In this document: piece by piece, positions 23,710-33,176 of the stretch
How positions within the stretch are numbered: the stretch's first letter is position 1
How the letters are laid out: every line of letters begins with the position of its first letter
NCBI RefSeq assembly: GCF_052065355.1
Contig: NZ_JBQHUF010000001.1
Span: forward strand, 1 to 64,000
DNA length: 64,000 nt
Direction of reading: 5' to 3'
DNA from: Flavonifractor sp052065355
GTDB lineage: Bacteria > Bacillota > Clostridia > Oscillospirales > Oscillospiraceae
Made by a program: the position numbers and the translations under genes
The notes under the pieces: generated by a model
Database searches by the model: none
Told to the model about the DNA's origin: nothing
What the model saw: only the letters and a program-made list of their open reading frames with translations

Positions 23710-24859
23710 CGGCGCCGTCGCCTACGGTGCGTACATCCACCGCCAGGCCATTGACCTCCATGCCGTCGTCCACAGGGAGCAGCAGGAAGGTGCGGCCATT
23801 GATCTTCCGGGTCTCCACCAGATAGCTATAATCCGGATCGACCACCAGGGAGGCGTGCTCCGTCTTGATCTCAAAGCGGCCGCTGTTGATAAGGTTGTTG
23901 GGATTGAGGGGGGCGTCCTCCCCAAATTGGTCGGCACACTTGCGGTGGAAGGTCTTTACCTTCTCCTCCTCAACGCCGCAGCTGTGAAGAATGGCGTCCA
24001 CCTCTCTGGGAGAGATGGAGGGCGGCTCGGGATCCCGGCTCTCCTTGTGGAGGATGAGCTTGTCCCGCAGCTGCTGGTGGACCGTCCGCACCACGTCCAT
24101 GGAGCACTCGCCCTCCAGAGACTCCGCCAGGGCGGTGTGGAAGGTGGCCTTCTGCTCGTCGGCGGACATGGGGGGCTCGGTGCGGAAGAGGGAGTCGATA
24201 AACTCCTGATGAATCAGGTCGGTCTGCTTGGTGTAGTACAGGGCATTGTAAAGGTTGGCGGCGCGGTTGTCAAAGGCGGGGAAGAGGAACCCCAGCTCCG
24301 GCGGAGCCACTACCTGCCCGGCGGAGCGGCTGTGGAACTCGTTCTCACCGGGGAAATACCCCAGCTCCGCCTTGCTGTCCTTTACCGGGCAGATGGCGCA
24401 CAGGATGTAGGAATAGACCTGGTCGGAGGCGTCGGCCTGATCGTCGCCGTCCTTCCCGCGGTAGGGTACGTCGTAGGTGTCGTGGGCCAGCAGGATCAGG
24501 TAGTTGCGGTCATCCATGTCCAAAGACTGGATCACCGTGTCGTAGAAGTGTCGGCGGAGTTCCTCATCCTTCAGTCCGGTCTGCCGCAGGGCGGAGAGCA
24601 GTTTGTGCTCCTCGCTGTCGGCCACCTGCCGGGTGGTAAAGACGATATCAATGAGATTTTTCTGCAGCTGTCCGGTGAGGGTGCGCCGCAGAAGGGTCAG
24701 GTACTTCTCTGCCTCGTCCTGGGGCATGATCCCCAGGGAGCTGTCCAGGTAGGAAATGACCTGCTTGTTGGAGTTGACATAGCATCCGTAGATCTTGCTG
24801 ATTGCGTTGCGCTCCGGCTTCAGCCGGCGGCGCAGTTCGCCGATTTCTCGCTGGTTCAT
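23672..24859 (-). CDS. DUF4317 domain protein
   Basis: A 395-residue soluble protein covering the full DUF4317 length, beginning MNQREIGELRRRLKPERNAISKIYGCYVN-like, here kept to its first residues MNQREIGELRRRLKPERN. The family is largely confined to Clostridia and has no known activity. There is no signal peptide; the C-terminal ~20 residues are low-complexity (GDGAVSPGQSPESSSL) and are the part encoded opposite the ZIP gene. It is 39 bp downstream of fbp on the same strand, suggesting co-transcription with the gluconeogenic gene. Confidence 0.85.
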   Translation of the reverse strand: MNQREIGELRRRLKPERNAISKIYGCYVNSNKQVISYLDSSLGIMPQDEAEKYLTLLRRTLTGQLQKNLIDIVFTTRQVADSEEHKLLSALRQTGLKDEELRRHFYDTVIQSLDMDDRNYLILLAHDTYDVPYRGKDGDDQADASDQVYSYILCAICPVKDSKAELGYFPGENEFHSRSAGQVVAPPELGFLFPAFDNRAANLYNALYYTKQTDLIHQEFIDSLFRTEPPMSADEQKATFHTALAESLEGECSMDVVRTVHQQLRDKLILHKESRDPEPPSISPREVDAILHSCGVEEEKVKTFHRKCADQFGEDAPLNPNNLINSGRFEIKTEHASLVVDPDYSYLVETRKINGRTFLLLPVDDGMEVNGLAVDVRTVGDGAVSPGQSPESSSL

Positions 24860-24898
24860 GGGGTTCCTCGCTTTTCCTATAAGTAATTAGATTTGTGC

Positions 24899-26890
24899 TC
24901 AGCCCTTGTGGTCTTCCACAATCTCGCCGCTGCGGAAGGCCTGGAGCAGGGCCATCAGATCGTCGATCTGCTCCTGGAGCTGGCGGCCAACGTCGGTGCC
25001 GGCGATCTTCATCCGGGATTCCAGCCGCTCGAACACCACGGAGGTGGAGGCGATATCCTGGTTTTCCCGGATGGCGTTGGCCCGGCCCACAAAGGGCTCA
25101 TGGGAGACCAGCCGGAAGCAGGCGGAGTTGTAGATCAGGGTGTATCCGGCGATGCCGGTGGTCTTCTGATAGGCCTTGCAGAAGCCGCCGTCGATGACCA
25201 GCAGCTTGCCGCCCGCCTTCATGGGGCTTTCGCCCTTCTTGGACTTCACCGGCACATGGCCGTTGATGATGTGACAGTGGGGCCCCTCCAGGCCGAACTC
25301 CTTCAGCAGCATATCGCATATCGCCGGATCGTTGTACAGCTGATAATAGGCGTTCTTGGGCTCGGTCCAGGTGGATTCGTCCAGAATGAGCCGCCGTTCA
25401 AAGGTGGTCATCCGGTCCCGGCCGAAGATGGGGCTGTTCCGGCCCGCCCACAGGAACCAGAGGAAGTCCATGCCGAACTCCCGCTCCTCCGTGCCCCGCT
25501 TGCTGTAATAGGCCTGCCGGGCGTTCAGGTCGGCGTAGTCCAGGAAGGCCTTGCCAGACAGGGTCTGGCCGCCGATGGAGAAGGAGAGGAGGGTGCCGTC
25601 CTCGGCCATGGGGATGCAGCCGTGGAAGAGCAGGTTGCCGTTGTAGATCTTATACAGACTGCCCTTGGAGTAGAGGAAGCGGACGTGGCGCTGGAGCTTC
25701 TCACTGTGGAGGAAGGAGCTGGTGAGCTGGTTGATGAGGGTGTCCTCATCCTCAGTCAGCGTGTAGGGATCCTTGGGATCCACGGTGGGGAAGTCGGTGT
25801 CCTCCAGGGGATAGGTCTTGTCCCCGATGGTGATGCACTTGTTCTCATAGTCGATCTTGTCCAGCAGCAGCCGGTCGGACATGTTGAAGCAGGGGTTGCG
25901 CAGGATCTTCTGCCCCTCCAGCTTGAAGAGGATGATGGTGATGGCCTTGTGCATCCGGGCGGCCAGCATCTTGTCCTTCTCCGTGTAGTGGGCGGCGTCC
26001 TCGTTGGTGAGCTTCACCTCGAAGCGGTGGATATCGCAGTCCTTATATACCTCGTTGGCGAAGACCGACAGGGGCCGCAGGGAGATGCCGTAGCCGGTCT
26101 CGATGACCTCCAGGTTGTTATACCGCAGGGAGTTGGCCAGCACAGTGGCCACCAGGGTGCGGGAACCGGAGGCGGCGCCCATCCACAGCACATCGTGGTT
26201 GCCCCACTGGATGTCTACGCTGTGATAGTCCATCAGGGAATCCAGAATGATGTCTGCCCGGGGTCCCCGGTCGAAGATGTCGCCCACCAGGTGGAGGTGA
26301 TCCACCGCCAGACGCTTGATGAGTTCGCACAGCTCCACCAGGAAGTTGGCGGCCCGGTCGATGTCGATGATGGTGGAGATAATATTTTCGTAGTAGTCCC
26401 GCTTGTCGCTGTCCTCATAGTGGGTGTGGATCATTTCATCGATGATGTAGGCGTACTCCGGCGGCATGGCCTTACGTACCTTGGAGCGGGTGTACTTGGA
26501 GCTCACTTCCCGGCACACCTCGATGAGCCGGTGGAAGGTGATGCGGTACCATTCCCGCATATCGGTGGTTTCCCGCTCGATCTCCTCCAGCTTCTCCTGA
26601 GGGTAGTAGATCAGGGTGGCCAGCTGGTCCAGGTCGGATTTGGAGACGGTGGTGGCGAACAGCTTGTCCAGCTTCTCCCGCACGACCCCGGAGGCAGAGT
26701 TCAGGATGTGGAGAAAGGCCTCGTATTCCCCGTGGACGTCGGAGATGAAGTGCTCCGTGCCCTTGGGCAGGTTGCGGATAGCGTGGAGATTGATGATCTC
26801 GGTGCTGGCGGCCTGGACGTTTGGATATTGCCGGGCAAGCATCTTCAGATAGTGCAGGTTTTCCGGCCGGTAGGCTTTTGTATGCTCCAT
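24899..26890 (-). CDS. fbp: Fructose-1,6-bisphosphatase, class III
   Basis: Hydrolyses fructose 1,6-bisphosphate to fructose 6-phosphate in gluconeogenesis. The 663 residues fit the class III (Firmicutes) enzyme, built on a metallophosphoesterase core: SDVHGEYEAFLHIL near residue 50, GDIFDRGPRADII and IQWGNHDVLWMG (about 200-240), INGHVPVKSKKGESP and VIDGGFCKAYQKTTGIAGYT (late). All metal ligands expected for the core are visible. A long antisense reading frame covers the whole gene but is only a shadow. Confidence 0.95.
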   Translation of the reverse strand: MEHTKAYRPENLHYLKMLARQYPNVQAASTEIINLHAIRNLPKGTEHFISDVHGEYEAFLHILNSASGVVREKLDKLFATTVSKSDLDQLATLIYYPQEKLEEIERETTDMREWYRITFHRLIEVCREVSSKYTRSKVRKAMPPEYAYIIDEMIHTHYEDSDKRDYYENIISTIIDIDRAANFLVELCELIKRLAVDHLHLVGDIFDRGPRADIILDSLMDYHSVDIQWGNHDVLWMGAASGSRTLVATVLANSLRYNNLEVIETGYGISLRPLSVFANEVYKDCDIHRFEVKLTNEDAAHYTEKDKMLAARMHKAITIILFKLEGQKILRNPCFNMSDRLLLDKIDYENKCITIGDKTYPLEDTDFPTVDPKDPYTLTEDEDTLINQLTSSFLHSEKLQRHVRFLYSKGSLYKIYNGNLLFHGCIPMAEDGTLLSFSIGGQTLSGKAFLDYADLNARQAYYSKRGTEEREFGMDFLWFLWAGRNSPIFGRDRMTTFERRLILDESTWTEPKNAYYQLYNDPAICDMLLKEFGLEGPHCHIINGHVPVKSKKGESPMKAGGKLLVIDGGFCKAYQKTTGIAGYTLIYNSACFRLVSHEPFVGRANAIRENQDIASTSVVFERLESRMKIAGTDVGRQLQEQIDDLMALLQAFRSGEIVEDHKG

Positions 26891-26981
26891 GGCGGGGCCC
26901 TCCTTTTTTATCCTGTGGTTTTTTTCATTATCCCACGTTCCGCGCCCGCTTGCAAGGGGAAAAGGGAAGGTGGGGCGGTAC

Positions 26982-27035
26982 TTGACAAGGCAGGGAAAGC
27001 GATTATAATTGACATGTCAATCGTTGATATATCAA
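26982..27035 (+). promoter_or_regulatory. Promoter with two 12-bp palindromes (MarR operator)
   Basis: TTGACA (26982-26987) and TATAAT (27004-27009), 16-base spacing. Immediately downstream are two perfect palindromes, TTGACATGTCAA (27009-27020) and TTGATATATCAA (27024-27035), 15 bp centre to centre. They cover the start site up to the ribosome site, so binding would block transcription. Confidence 0.85.
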
Positions 27036-27048
27036 AGGAGGAGAAGAT

Positions 27049-27483
27049 ATGGAACGGACCTTCCATATGCTGCTCTATCGGGCGTTCCACGCCCAACGGG
27101 GCGCCCTGCGGCCCCATCTGGGGGAGTTGGGCCTGGGAACGGGACAGCCCAAGGTGCTGGGCTACCTGATCCGCAGCGGACCCAGCCGGCAGCGGCAGTT
27201 GGCGGAGTATTGTGAGGTCGATCCGGCGGCTATTTCCAGAATGCTGGATTCCCTGCAAAAGGGCGGCTTTGTGATCCGGCAGACGGACGAGCAGAACCGC
27301 CGCTGTGAGCAGATCGTGATAACACAGCGAGGCAGGGAAGCCTATGAGACCTGGCAGGGCTTCTGCGGGGAGATGGAAGAGCAGATGCTCGCTGGTTTTA
27401 CCGAGCAGGAGCGTGCGCAGTTTGCCGATTATCTGGCCCGGGCCTACCGCAACCTGAAAGAGGGAGGAGAGTCCGGTACATGA
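27049..27483 (+). CDS. MarR-family regulator of an ABC exporter operon
   Basis: A 144-residue winged-helix protein: GLGTGQPKVLGYLIRSG, recognition region CEVDPAAISRMLDSLQKGGF, wing TDEQNRRCEQIVIT. It is the first gene of an operon with a heterodimeric ABC exporter, which it overlaps by ATGA. Substrate-induced derepression of the pump is the usual logic for such an arrangement (inference). Paralogous to the MarR at 21688-22122. Confidence 0.92.
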   Translation: MERTFHMLLYRAFHAQRGALRPHLGELGLGTGQPKVLGYLIRSGPSRQRQLAEYCEVDPAAISRMLDSLQKGGFVIRQTDEQNRRCEQIVITQRGREAYETWQGFCGEMEEQMLAGFTEQERAQFADYLARAYRNLKEGGESGT

Positions 27484-29243
27484 GAGATCTGAAATGTCTG
27501 TTCCGCTATCTGGGTCCCTATCGGAGAGACATGTTCATGGGCGCGCTGCTGGTCCTGATCGAGACAGTGTTTGAGCTGGTGATTCCGGTCTTTATGGCCG
27601 ACCTGATCGACGTGGGTGTGGCTAACGGGGATGTGCCCTATATCCTTTATAAGGGTGTACAGATGGCGGTGTGTGCGGGCCTGGCCCTCATTACCGGCCT
27701 GCTGTATGCCCGCTTTGCCGCCCGGGCGGCTTATGGCTGGGGTGCCCGGGTGCGGGAGGCGGAATTTGAACGGGTGCAGAGCTACGCCTTTTCCAATCTG
27801 GACCGGTTCGAGACCTCCTCTCTGGTCACCCGCATGACCACCGATGTGACGGTGCTGCAGAATGCCGTCAACGGCGGGCTGCGGCCGCTGGTGCGCAGTC
27901 CGGTGATGCTGGCTATGGGCCTGGGTCTGTCTTTTCGGATGAATCCCCAGCTGGCTCTCGTGTTCGTAGTGTGCGCGCCGGTGCTGGGAGTGATCCTTTT
28001 CCTGGTGGTGCGGAAGGTGGCTCCTATGTACAGCCGCCTGCAAAAGGCCATGGACGGGCTGAACAATGTGGTGCAGGAAAATCTGACTGCCATCCGGGCA
28101 GTGAAAGCCTTTGTCCGGGGAGAGTACGAGGAGGATAAATTCCGGGAAGTGAATGGGGAGCTGCTATCCACCAGCCAGCGCACCTTCCACTTTGCGGTGC
28201 TTAATCTGCCTGCCTTCCAACTGGTCATGTATACCAGTATCGTGCTCATTTTCTGGCTGGGGGGCCAGATGATCCTTCAGGGAGAGCTGCTGGTGGGAGA
28301 GCTCACCGGCTTTCTCAGCTATGTGCTTCAGGTGATGAACTCCCTGATGATGATCTCCAATGTGTTCCTGCTGCTGACCCGTTCTCTGGCCAGTGCCCAT
28401 CGGATCGTAGAAGTACTGGAGGAGGAGCCTACCCTGGCATCTCCCGCTGATCCGGTGACTGAGGTGGCAGACGGCAGTGTGGACTTTGAAGGGGTGTCCT
28501 TCAAATATCATGCCGGAGCCAAGGAGTACGCTTTGGCGGATGTGGAACTGCACATCAAAGCAGGCCAGACTGTGGGTATCCTGGGGGGCACCGGTTCGGC
28601 CAAGACCACCTTGGTGCAGCTTATTCCCCGCCTGTATGATGCCAGCGAGGGCGTGGTAAAGGTGGGCGGCGTGGATGTGCGGGACTATGACCTGACGGTC
28701 CTGCGGGATGCGGTGTCCATCGTTTTGCAGAAAAACGAGCTCTTTTCCGGCACCGTGCGGGAGAACCTTCAGTGGGGTTCACAGGAGGCTAATGACGAGG
28801 AGATCTGGGCCGCCTGCCGGGCCGCCTGCGCCGACGAATTTCTGGAACGGATGCCCAAGGGCCTGGACACCGACCTGGGGCAGGGAGGTGTCAACGTCTC
28901 TGGCGGGCAGAAGCAGCGTCTGTGCATTGCCCGGGCCCTGTTGAAAAAGCCCAAAATCCTGATCTTTGACGATTCCACCTCGGCGGTGGATACCGCTACC
29001 GAGGCCAAGATCCGCACCGCGCTGGCATCCCTTACCGGCGTGACCAAGATCATCATCGCCCAGCGGATCACCTCGGTGATGAATACCGATCTGATCGTGA
29101 TCCTGGAGGACGGCCGGATCCACGCAGCCGGAACCCACAGCCAGCTGCTGGATTCTGATCCCATTTACCAGGAAATTTACGCATCCCAGATGAAAGGAGG
29201 GGAAGAGTATGGCTGCCAGACAGCTCAGTGCCAAAAAGCCTAA
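27480..29243 (+). CDS. ABC exporter half-transporter with degenerate catalytic site
   Basis: A 587-residue half-transporter: six-helix type 1 exporter domain (about 1-310) and an ATPase domain with Walker A GGTGSAKTT, signature VSGGQKQRLC and Walker B ILIFDDSTSAVD. The catalytic glutamate after Walker B is replaced by Asp, as in one partner of heterodimeric multidrug exporters such as BmrC/BmrD or TM287/288. Its partner is the next gene, which overlaps it by 35 bp. The substrate is unknown; a drug or peptide is likely. Confidence 0.9.
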   Translation: MRDLKCLFRYLGPYRRDMFMGALLVLIETVFELVIPVFMADLIDVGVANGDVPYILYKGVQMAVCAGLALITGLLYARFAARAAYGWGARVREAEFERVQSYAFSNLDRFETSSLVTRMTTDVTVLQNAVNGGLRPLVRSPVMLAMGLGLSFRMNPQLALVFVVCAPVLGVILFLVVRKVAPMYSRLQKAMDGLNNVVQENLTAIRAVKAFVRGEYEEDKFREVNGELLSTSQRTFHFAVLNLPAFQLVMYTSIVLIFWLGGQMILQGELLVGELTGFLSYVLQVMNSLMMISNVFLLLTRSLASAHRIVEVLEEEPTLASPADPVTEVADGSVDFEGVSFKYHAGAKEYALADVELHIKAGQTVGILGGTGSAKTTLVQLIPRLYDASEGVVKVGGVDVRDYDLTVLRDAVSIVLQKNELFSGTVRENLQWGSQEANDEEIWAACRAACADEFLERMPKGLDTDLGQGGVNVSGGQKQRLCIARALLKKPKILIFDDSTSAVDTATEAKIRTALASLTGVTKIIIAQRITSVMNTDLIVILEDGRIHAAGTHSQLLDSDPIYQEIYASQMKGGEEYGCQTAQCQKA

Positions 29244-31017
29244 GCACCTGCGCTATACCCTGCGCACCTTCCTGTCCTATCTGGGAAGGCACAAGTTCCT
29301 CCTGCTGGCAGTGGCGGTGCTGGTGAGTGTCAGCGCCATGGCCAACCTGCTGGGTACCTACATGATCCGACCGGTGGTAAACAGCCTGGCCGCCGGAAAT
29401 TGGGATGACCTGGTATACGGCGTGATTCTTACCGCCGGAATCTATATTGTGGGCGTCCTCTCCGCCTATGGCTATACCCAGACCATGGTAAAGGCGGCCC
29501 AGAAGGTGCTCTACGATATCCGGCGGGACCTGTTTGCCCACCTCCAGACCCTGCCCCTGCAGTTCTTTGATTCTCATCGTCACGGCGAGGTCATGAGCTA
29601 CTTTACCAACGATGTGGACACCATCTCCGATGCCCTGAATAACAGCTTTTCCATGATGATCCAGAGCTTTATCCAGGTGGTGGGTACCTTGGCTCTGCTG
29701 TTTATCCTCAACTGGCAGCTCACCCTGGTCATGCTGGTGTGCTATCTGGTGATGTTCTTCTATATCCGGTTCAGCGGAAAACGGAGCAAGGCATACTATA
29801 ACAAGCAGCAGGCCTGCCTGGGGGAACTGGACGGCTACATCGAGGAGATGATGGGCGGCCAGAAGGTGGTGAAGGTCTTCAACCATGAGGGAGAGGCCCT
29901 TCGTTCCTTCCGGGAGAAAAACGAGGCTTTGCGGAAGGCTGGTACCGGCGCCCAGAGTTATGCTGCCACTATGATTCCCGCTGTGGTTACTCTGTCCTAT
30001 CTCAACTATGCGGTGGTGGCCGCCCTGGGAGGTATCATGGCCATCAAAGGTATGACCGATGTGGGCAGCTTGGCCAGCTATCTGGTATTTGTCCGGCAGT
30101 CCACTGTGCCCATCAACCAGTTCACCCAGCAGAGCAACTTTATGCTGGCGGCCCTGGCGGGTGCAGAGCGGGTTTTTGAGGTTCTGGACCGGCCCGCTGA
30201 AGTGGACAAGGGAAACGTGGATCTGGTGTCTGCGGATGAAGGCGGCTGGGCCTGGCAGAGGCCAGACGGCAGCCGGACGCCTCTGCGGGGGGATGTGCGA
30301 TTCGAGCATGTCACCTTTGGCTATGAGGAAAACCATCCCATCCTGAAGGATATCAGCCTCTTTGCCAAGCCGGGACAGAAGATCGCCTTCGTGGGCTCCA
30401 CCGGCGCAGGCAAGACCACCATCACCAATCTGATCAACCGCTTTTATGACATCCAGGCAGGTTCGCTGACCTATGACGGCATCGACGTGAAGGACATCAA
30501 AAAGAGTGCCCTGCGCCACAGTCTGGGCATGGTGCTCCAGGACACCCACCTGTTCACCGGCACCATTGCCGACAACATCCGCTTCGGTAAGCTGGATGCC
30601 ACCATGGAAGAGGTGGAGAGGGCGGCCAGAATTGCCAACGCCGATTCCTTTATCCGCCGTCTGCCCCAAGGCTACGATACGATGGTGACGGCAGACGGTG
30701 CCAACCTGTCCCAGGGACAGCGGCAGCTGCTGGCCATTGCCCGGGCGGCGGTGGCGGATCCGCCAGTGCTCATCCTGGACGAGGCCACCTCTTCTATCGA
30801 CACACGCACCGAAGCCCTGATCGAAAAGGGTATGGACCAATTGATGGAGGGCAGGACGGTGTTCGTTATTGCCCACCGGCTGTCCACTGTCCGCAATGCC
30901 GACGCCATTCTGGTGCTGGAGCACGGCCAGGTGGTGGAGCGGGGCAGCCACGATGATCTGCTGGCTCAAAAGGGAGAATATTATCAGCTCTATCATGGTA
31001 TGTTCGAGCTAAGCTGA
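29209..31017 (+). CDS. ABC exporter half-transporter with canonical catalytic site
   Basis: The 602-residue partner of the preceding half-transporter. It has an exporter membrane domain (about 20-330), Walker A GSTGAGKTTI, signature LSQGQRQLLAIARA and Walker B VLILDEATSSID with the catalytic Glu intact. One degenerate and one canonical site are expected for the heterodimer. AAAGGAGGGG before 29209 sets the start within the end of the upstream gene. Last gene of the MarR operon; the serine-recombinase element follows. Confidence 0.92.
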   Translation: MAARQLSAKKPKHLRYTLRTFLSYLGRHKFLLLAVAVLVSVSAMANLLGTYMIRPVVNSLAAGNWDDLVYGVILTAGIYIVGVLSAYGYTQTMVKAAQKVLYDIRRDLFAHLQTLPLQFFDSHRHGEVMSYFTNDVDTISDALNNSFSMMIQSFIQVVGTLALLFILNWQLTLVMLVCYLVMFFYIRFSGKRSKAYYNKQQACLGELDGYIEEMMGGQKVVKVFNHEGEALRSFREKNEALRKAGTGAQSYAATMIPAVVTLSYLNYAVVAALGGIMAIKGMTDVGSLASYLVFVRQSTVPINQFTQQSNFMLAALAGAERVFEVLDRPAEVDKGNVDLVSADEGGWAWQRPDGSRTPLRGDVRFEHVTFGYEENHPILKDISLFAKPGQKIAFVGSTGAGKTTITNLINRFYDIQAGSLTYDGIDVKDIKKSALRHSLGMVLQDTHLFTGTIADNIRFGKLDATMEEVERAARIANADSFIRRLPQGYDTMVTADGANLSQGQRQLLAIARAAVADPPVLILDEATSSIDTRTEALIEKGMDQLMEGRTVFVIAHRLSTVRNADAILVLEHGQVVERGSHDDLLAQKGEYYQLYHGMFELS

Positions 31018-31080
31018 TAAACCGTAAAAAGGGCAGCCCGTCAGGGTAGCAGCGCATAAGACAGGTTTATAAGGTTAGAG

Positions 31081-31116
31081 AGAACAGCGTGGCGGAAGTC
31101 ACGCTGTTCTGCTTTT
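31081..31116 (+). terminator. Terminator after the exporter operon / element left end
   Basis: AGAACAGCGTG (31081-31091) and CACGCTGTTCT (31100-31110) pair around an 8-base loop, followed by GCTTTTT. The right arm overlaps the last codons of the recombinase gene, so the hairpin may belong to the element end. Confidence 0.7.
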
Positions 31117-32814
31117 TGATGCGTGGGTGATCATTTCGGCAATGATGCTCTCCGGCAGGAAACCAATGCAGGCAAGGCTGATATGCACATCCTGCACTCG
31201 CTGCCCGCTGCTCTTATCCGGCGCGGAAACATAGACCCTGTTCACAAGATCATGCAGCACAGCGGGCGTCAGTTCCTGCAAGTTGTGGTATTTCTTCGCC
31301 CGGAGGATGAACTGCTCAATGCTGTCAGCTTCTTCCTCCTGCTGGGCAATCTCCTGCTCCAAAAGCTGCATTTTCTCCGTCAGCTCTGCTTGCTCATTTT
31401 CATAGTCGGCGGACAGCTTTTCAAATCGGCTATCATTGATTTTGCCGGAGATATTGTCCTCATAGAGCCGTTTGAACAGACGGTCAAGCTCTTCCATCCT
31501 GCGCTGTGCCTGCGTGAGCTGTCTTCGCTTTGCGGCGAGTTCTTTCTTGAAGTCCTCCTTGCGCTTTGCACCCAACTTATCCCGGAACAGATCCTCACAA
31601 TCGGAGATATACCAAAGCAGGATTTGCAGAAATTTCAGCACGCCCTTTTCCAGAACAACCGCACGGATGAAGTGCGTTCCGCACACGTCTTTTCCCTTCT
31701 TGCGAGAGGTAGAGCAGACGAAATGATCCTGTCGTTCTTCAAAGTTCCGCGAGGTGCAGTAGTACATTTTTTCTCCGCAATCGGCACAGTAGGCAACACC
31801 GGAAAAGAGATTGCTCTTGCCCGTTCTTGCCGGTCTGCGTTTGTTGCGGCGAAGCTCCTGAACCCGCTGAAAGGTGTCCTCGTCCACAATGGCTTCGTGG
31901 GTGTTGCGGAATATCTTCCATTGCTCCGGTGGATTCTCGATGGTCTTCTTGATTTTGTAGGACTGCCGGTGTGTTTTGAAGTTCACGGTATGCCCGCAAT
32001 ACTCCATCCGTTCCAGAATTGCGGCAACGGTGCTGCCGTTCCAGTTGTAAGGATTGTCAGGCAAAGCGCAGCGGACTTTTCGTTTTTGCCTGTCCTGATA
32101 AACGGTGGGCGTCAATACATGATCCTCTTTCAGCATCCGGGCAATCTGCGTCGGACCGTTCCCGTCCATGCAAAGGGAAAAGATGCGCTTGACCACCTGT
32201 GCCGCTTCCGGATCGACGAGCCAATGCTCTGAATGATCCGGGTCTTTGACATAGCCATACGGCGGAATAGTCGTCAGGTGTTCGCCGGATTCTCCCTTGA
32301 GCCGGAGCGAGGTACGCACTTTCTTGCTGCCGTCCCGAACGTAGTATTCGTTGATAATATTGACGAACGGGACGAACTCATTGCCTTGCTGGTTGGCACT
32401 GTCCACACCGCTGTTGACGGCAATGAACCGGACGTTATTCTGTGGGAATGTGATCTCGGTATACATCCCAACTTCCAGATAATTTCGGCCGATGCGGCTC
32501 ATGTCCTTCGTGATGACCGTGCCGATCTTTCCGTCTTCCACCAGCGCCATCATGCGCTGCCAATCCGGTCTTTGAAAGTTTGCGCCTGTGTAACCGTCAT
32601 CCACAAAGAACTCCGTATTGCGGAAGCTGTGTTCCTTTGCATATCGGCTGAGATAGGCTTTTTGATTCACAATGCTGTTACTGTCGCCCTGTGATTCATC
32701 GTCACGGGACAGGCGGCAATACAGCGCGGTAATTTTGTCAGACTGCTTTATAGTAGATTCCTCCATCATCTGAGGACAGTCTGCCAAGACAAGGTTGCTG
32801 TTGGTCACGATCAC
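31099..32814 (-). CDS. Large serine recombinase (TnpX-like)
   Basis: Catalyses excision and integration of the element by Ser-mediated DNA exchange. In the 571 residues the resolvase-type domain starts at about 28 with the nucleophile Ser36 in LYCRLSRDDE, followed by TGANFQRPDWQRMM and the VITKDMSRIGRNYL motif. A recombinase domain, a zinc ribbon (CADC...C...C near 350-405), a coiled-coil region (about 420-500) and a C-terminal tail follow. A GTG start overlaps the upstream TnpW-like gene by GTGA. The promoter region upstream carries an SOS box. Confidence 0.93.
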   Translation of the reverse strand: MIVTNSNLVLADCPQMMEESTIKQSDKITALYCRLSRDDESQGDSNSIVNQKAYLSRYAKEHSFRNTEFFVDDGYTGANFQRPDWQRMMALVEDGKIGTVITKDMSRIGRNYLEVGMYTEITFPQNNVRFIAVNSGVDSANQQGNEFVPFVNIINEYYVRDGSKKVRTSLRLKGESGEHLTTIPPYGYVKDPDHSEHWLVDPEAAQVVKRIFSLCMDGNGPTQIARMLKEDHVLTPTVYQDRQKRKVRCALPDNPYNWNGSTVAAILERMEYCGHTVNFKTHRQSYKIKKTIENPPEQWKIFRNTHEAIVDEDTFQRVQELRRNKRRPARTGKSNLFSGVAYCADCGEKMYYCTSRNFEERQDHFVCSTSRKKGKDVCGTHFIRAVVLEKGVLKFLQILLWYISDCEDLFRDKLGAKRKEDFKKELAAKRRQLTQAQRRMEELDRLFKRLYEDNISGKINDSRFEKLSADYENEQAELTEKMQLLEQEIAQQEEEADSIEQFILRAKKYHNLQELTPAVLHDLVNRVYVSAPDKSSGQRVQDVHISLACIGFLPESIIAEMITHASKSRTA

Positions 32815-33011
32815 ACACTCCCTTCGGAGTCGATCAGCTTCACCGCCTTTTCAGGAAGGGCGTGCGTTCCGTCAAAACTGGCAGTAAAGCGGTAGATGGT
32901 GTTTCCTTCTTTCAGGCGTACCGTGATCTGCGGTAACTCCTGCCAGAGAGGAACGGGGGCACTGCGGCTGCCGTCCGATTTCACTTGGACGTTACGTTTC
33001 TTGTTATCCAT
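32811..33011 (-). CDS. Small TnpW-like element protein
   Basis: A 66-residue basic protein ending in a compact segment (ITVRLKEGNTIYRFTASF ... KAVKLI) that resembles the conserved core of transposon-encoded TnpW proteins. An in-frame ATG at 33029 exists, but AAGGAAGGTG lies just before the ATG at 33011, so the shorter form is chosen. Its GTGA overlap with the recombinase indicates a shared role, perhaps control of excision. The function of TnpW is unknown. Confidence 0.6.
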   Translation of the reverse strand: MDNKKRNVQVKSDGSRSAPVPLWQELPQITVRLKEGNTIYRFTASFDGTHALPEKAVKLIDSEGSV

Positions 33012-33073
33012 TTGCACCTTCCTTTTCATTCAGATTTCCGAGCATTGCCGCATGAATCTCCCGGAGCAAAGTG

Positions 33074-33107
33074 CGTGATATGACCTATTGTTATTCAGTA
33101 TATCACG
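33074..33107 (-). promoter_or_regulatory. Inverted repeat upstream of the recombinase operon, possible second promoter
   Basis: CGTGATAT (33074-33081) and ATATCACG (33100-33107) form an 8-bp inverted repeat. A TATACT on the minus strand (33102-33097) overlaps it, with TGGAAT 17 bases further up. This could be an operator-controlled promoter of the TnpW/recombinase pair. Confidence 0.4.
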
Positions 33108-33176
33108 ACAATTTCCGGAATTCCACTGGGCAATGTACCGGGATTCACAGGAGAATTACAGGCAGTTCGCCGGGTC

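Noticed and set aside
24893..27169. 758-codon open frame antisense to fbp
   Set aside because: Shadow of the GC-rich fbp gene: Val/Gly/Leu-rich composition, no domains. fbp on the minus strand has all catalytic motifs.
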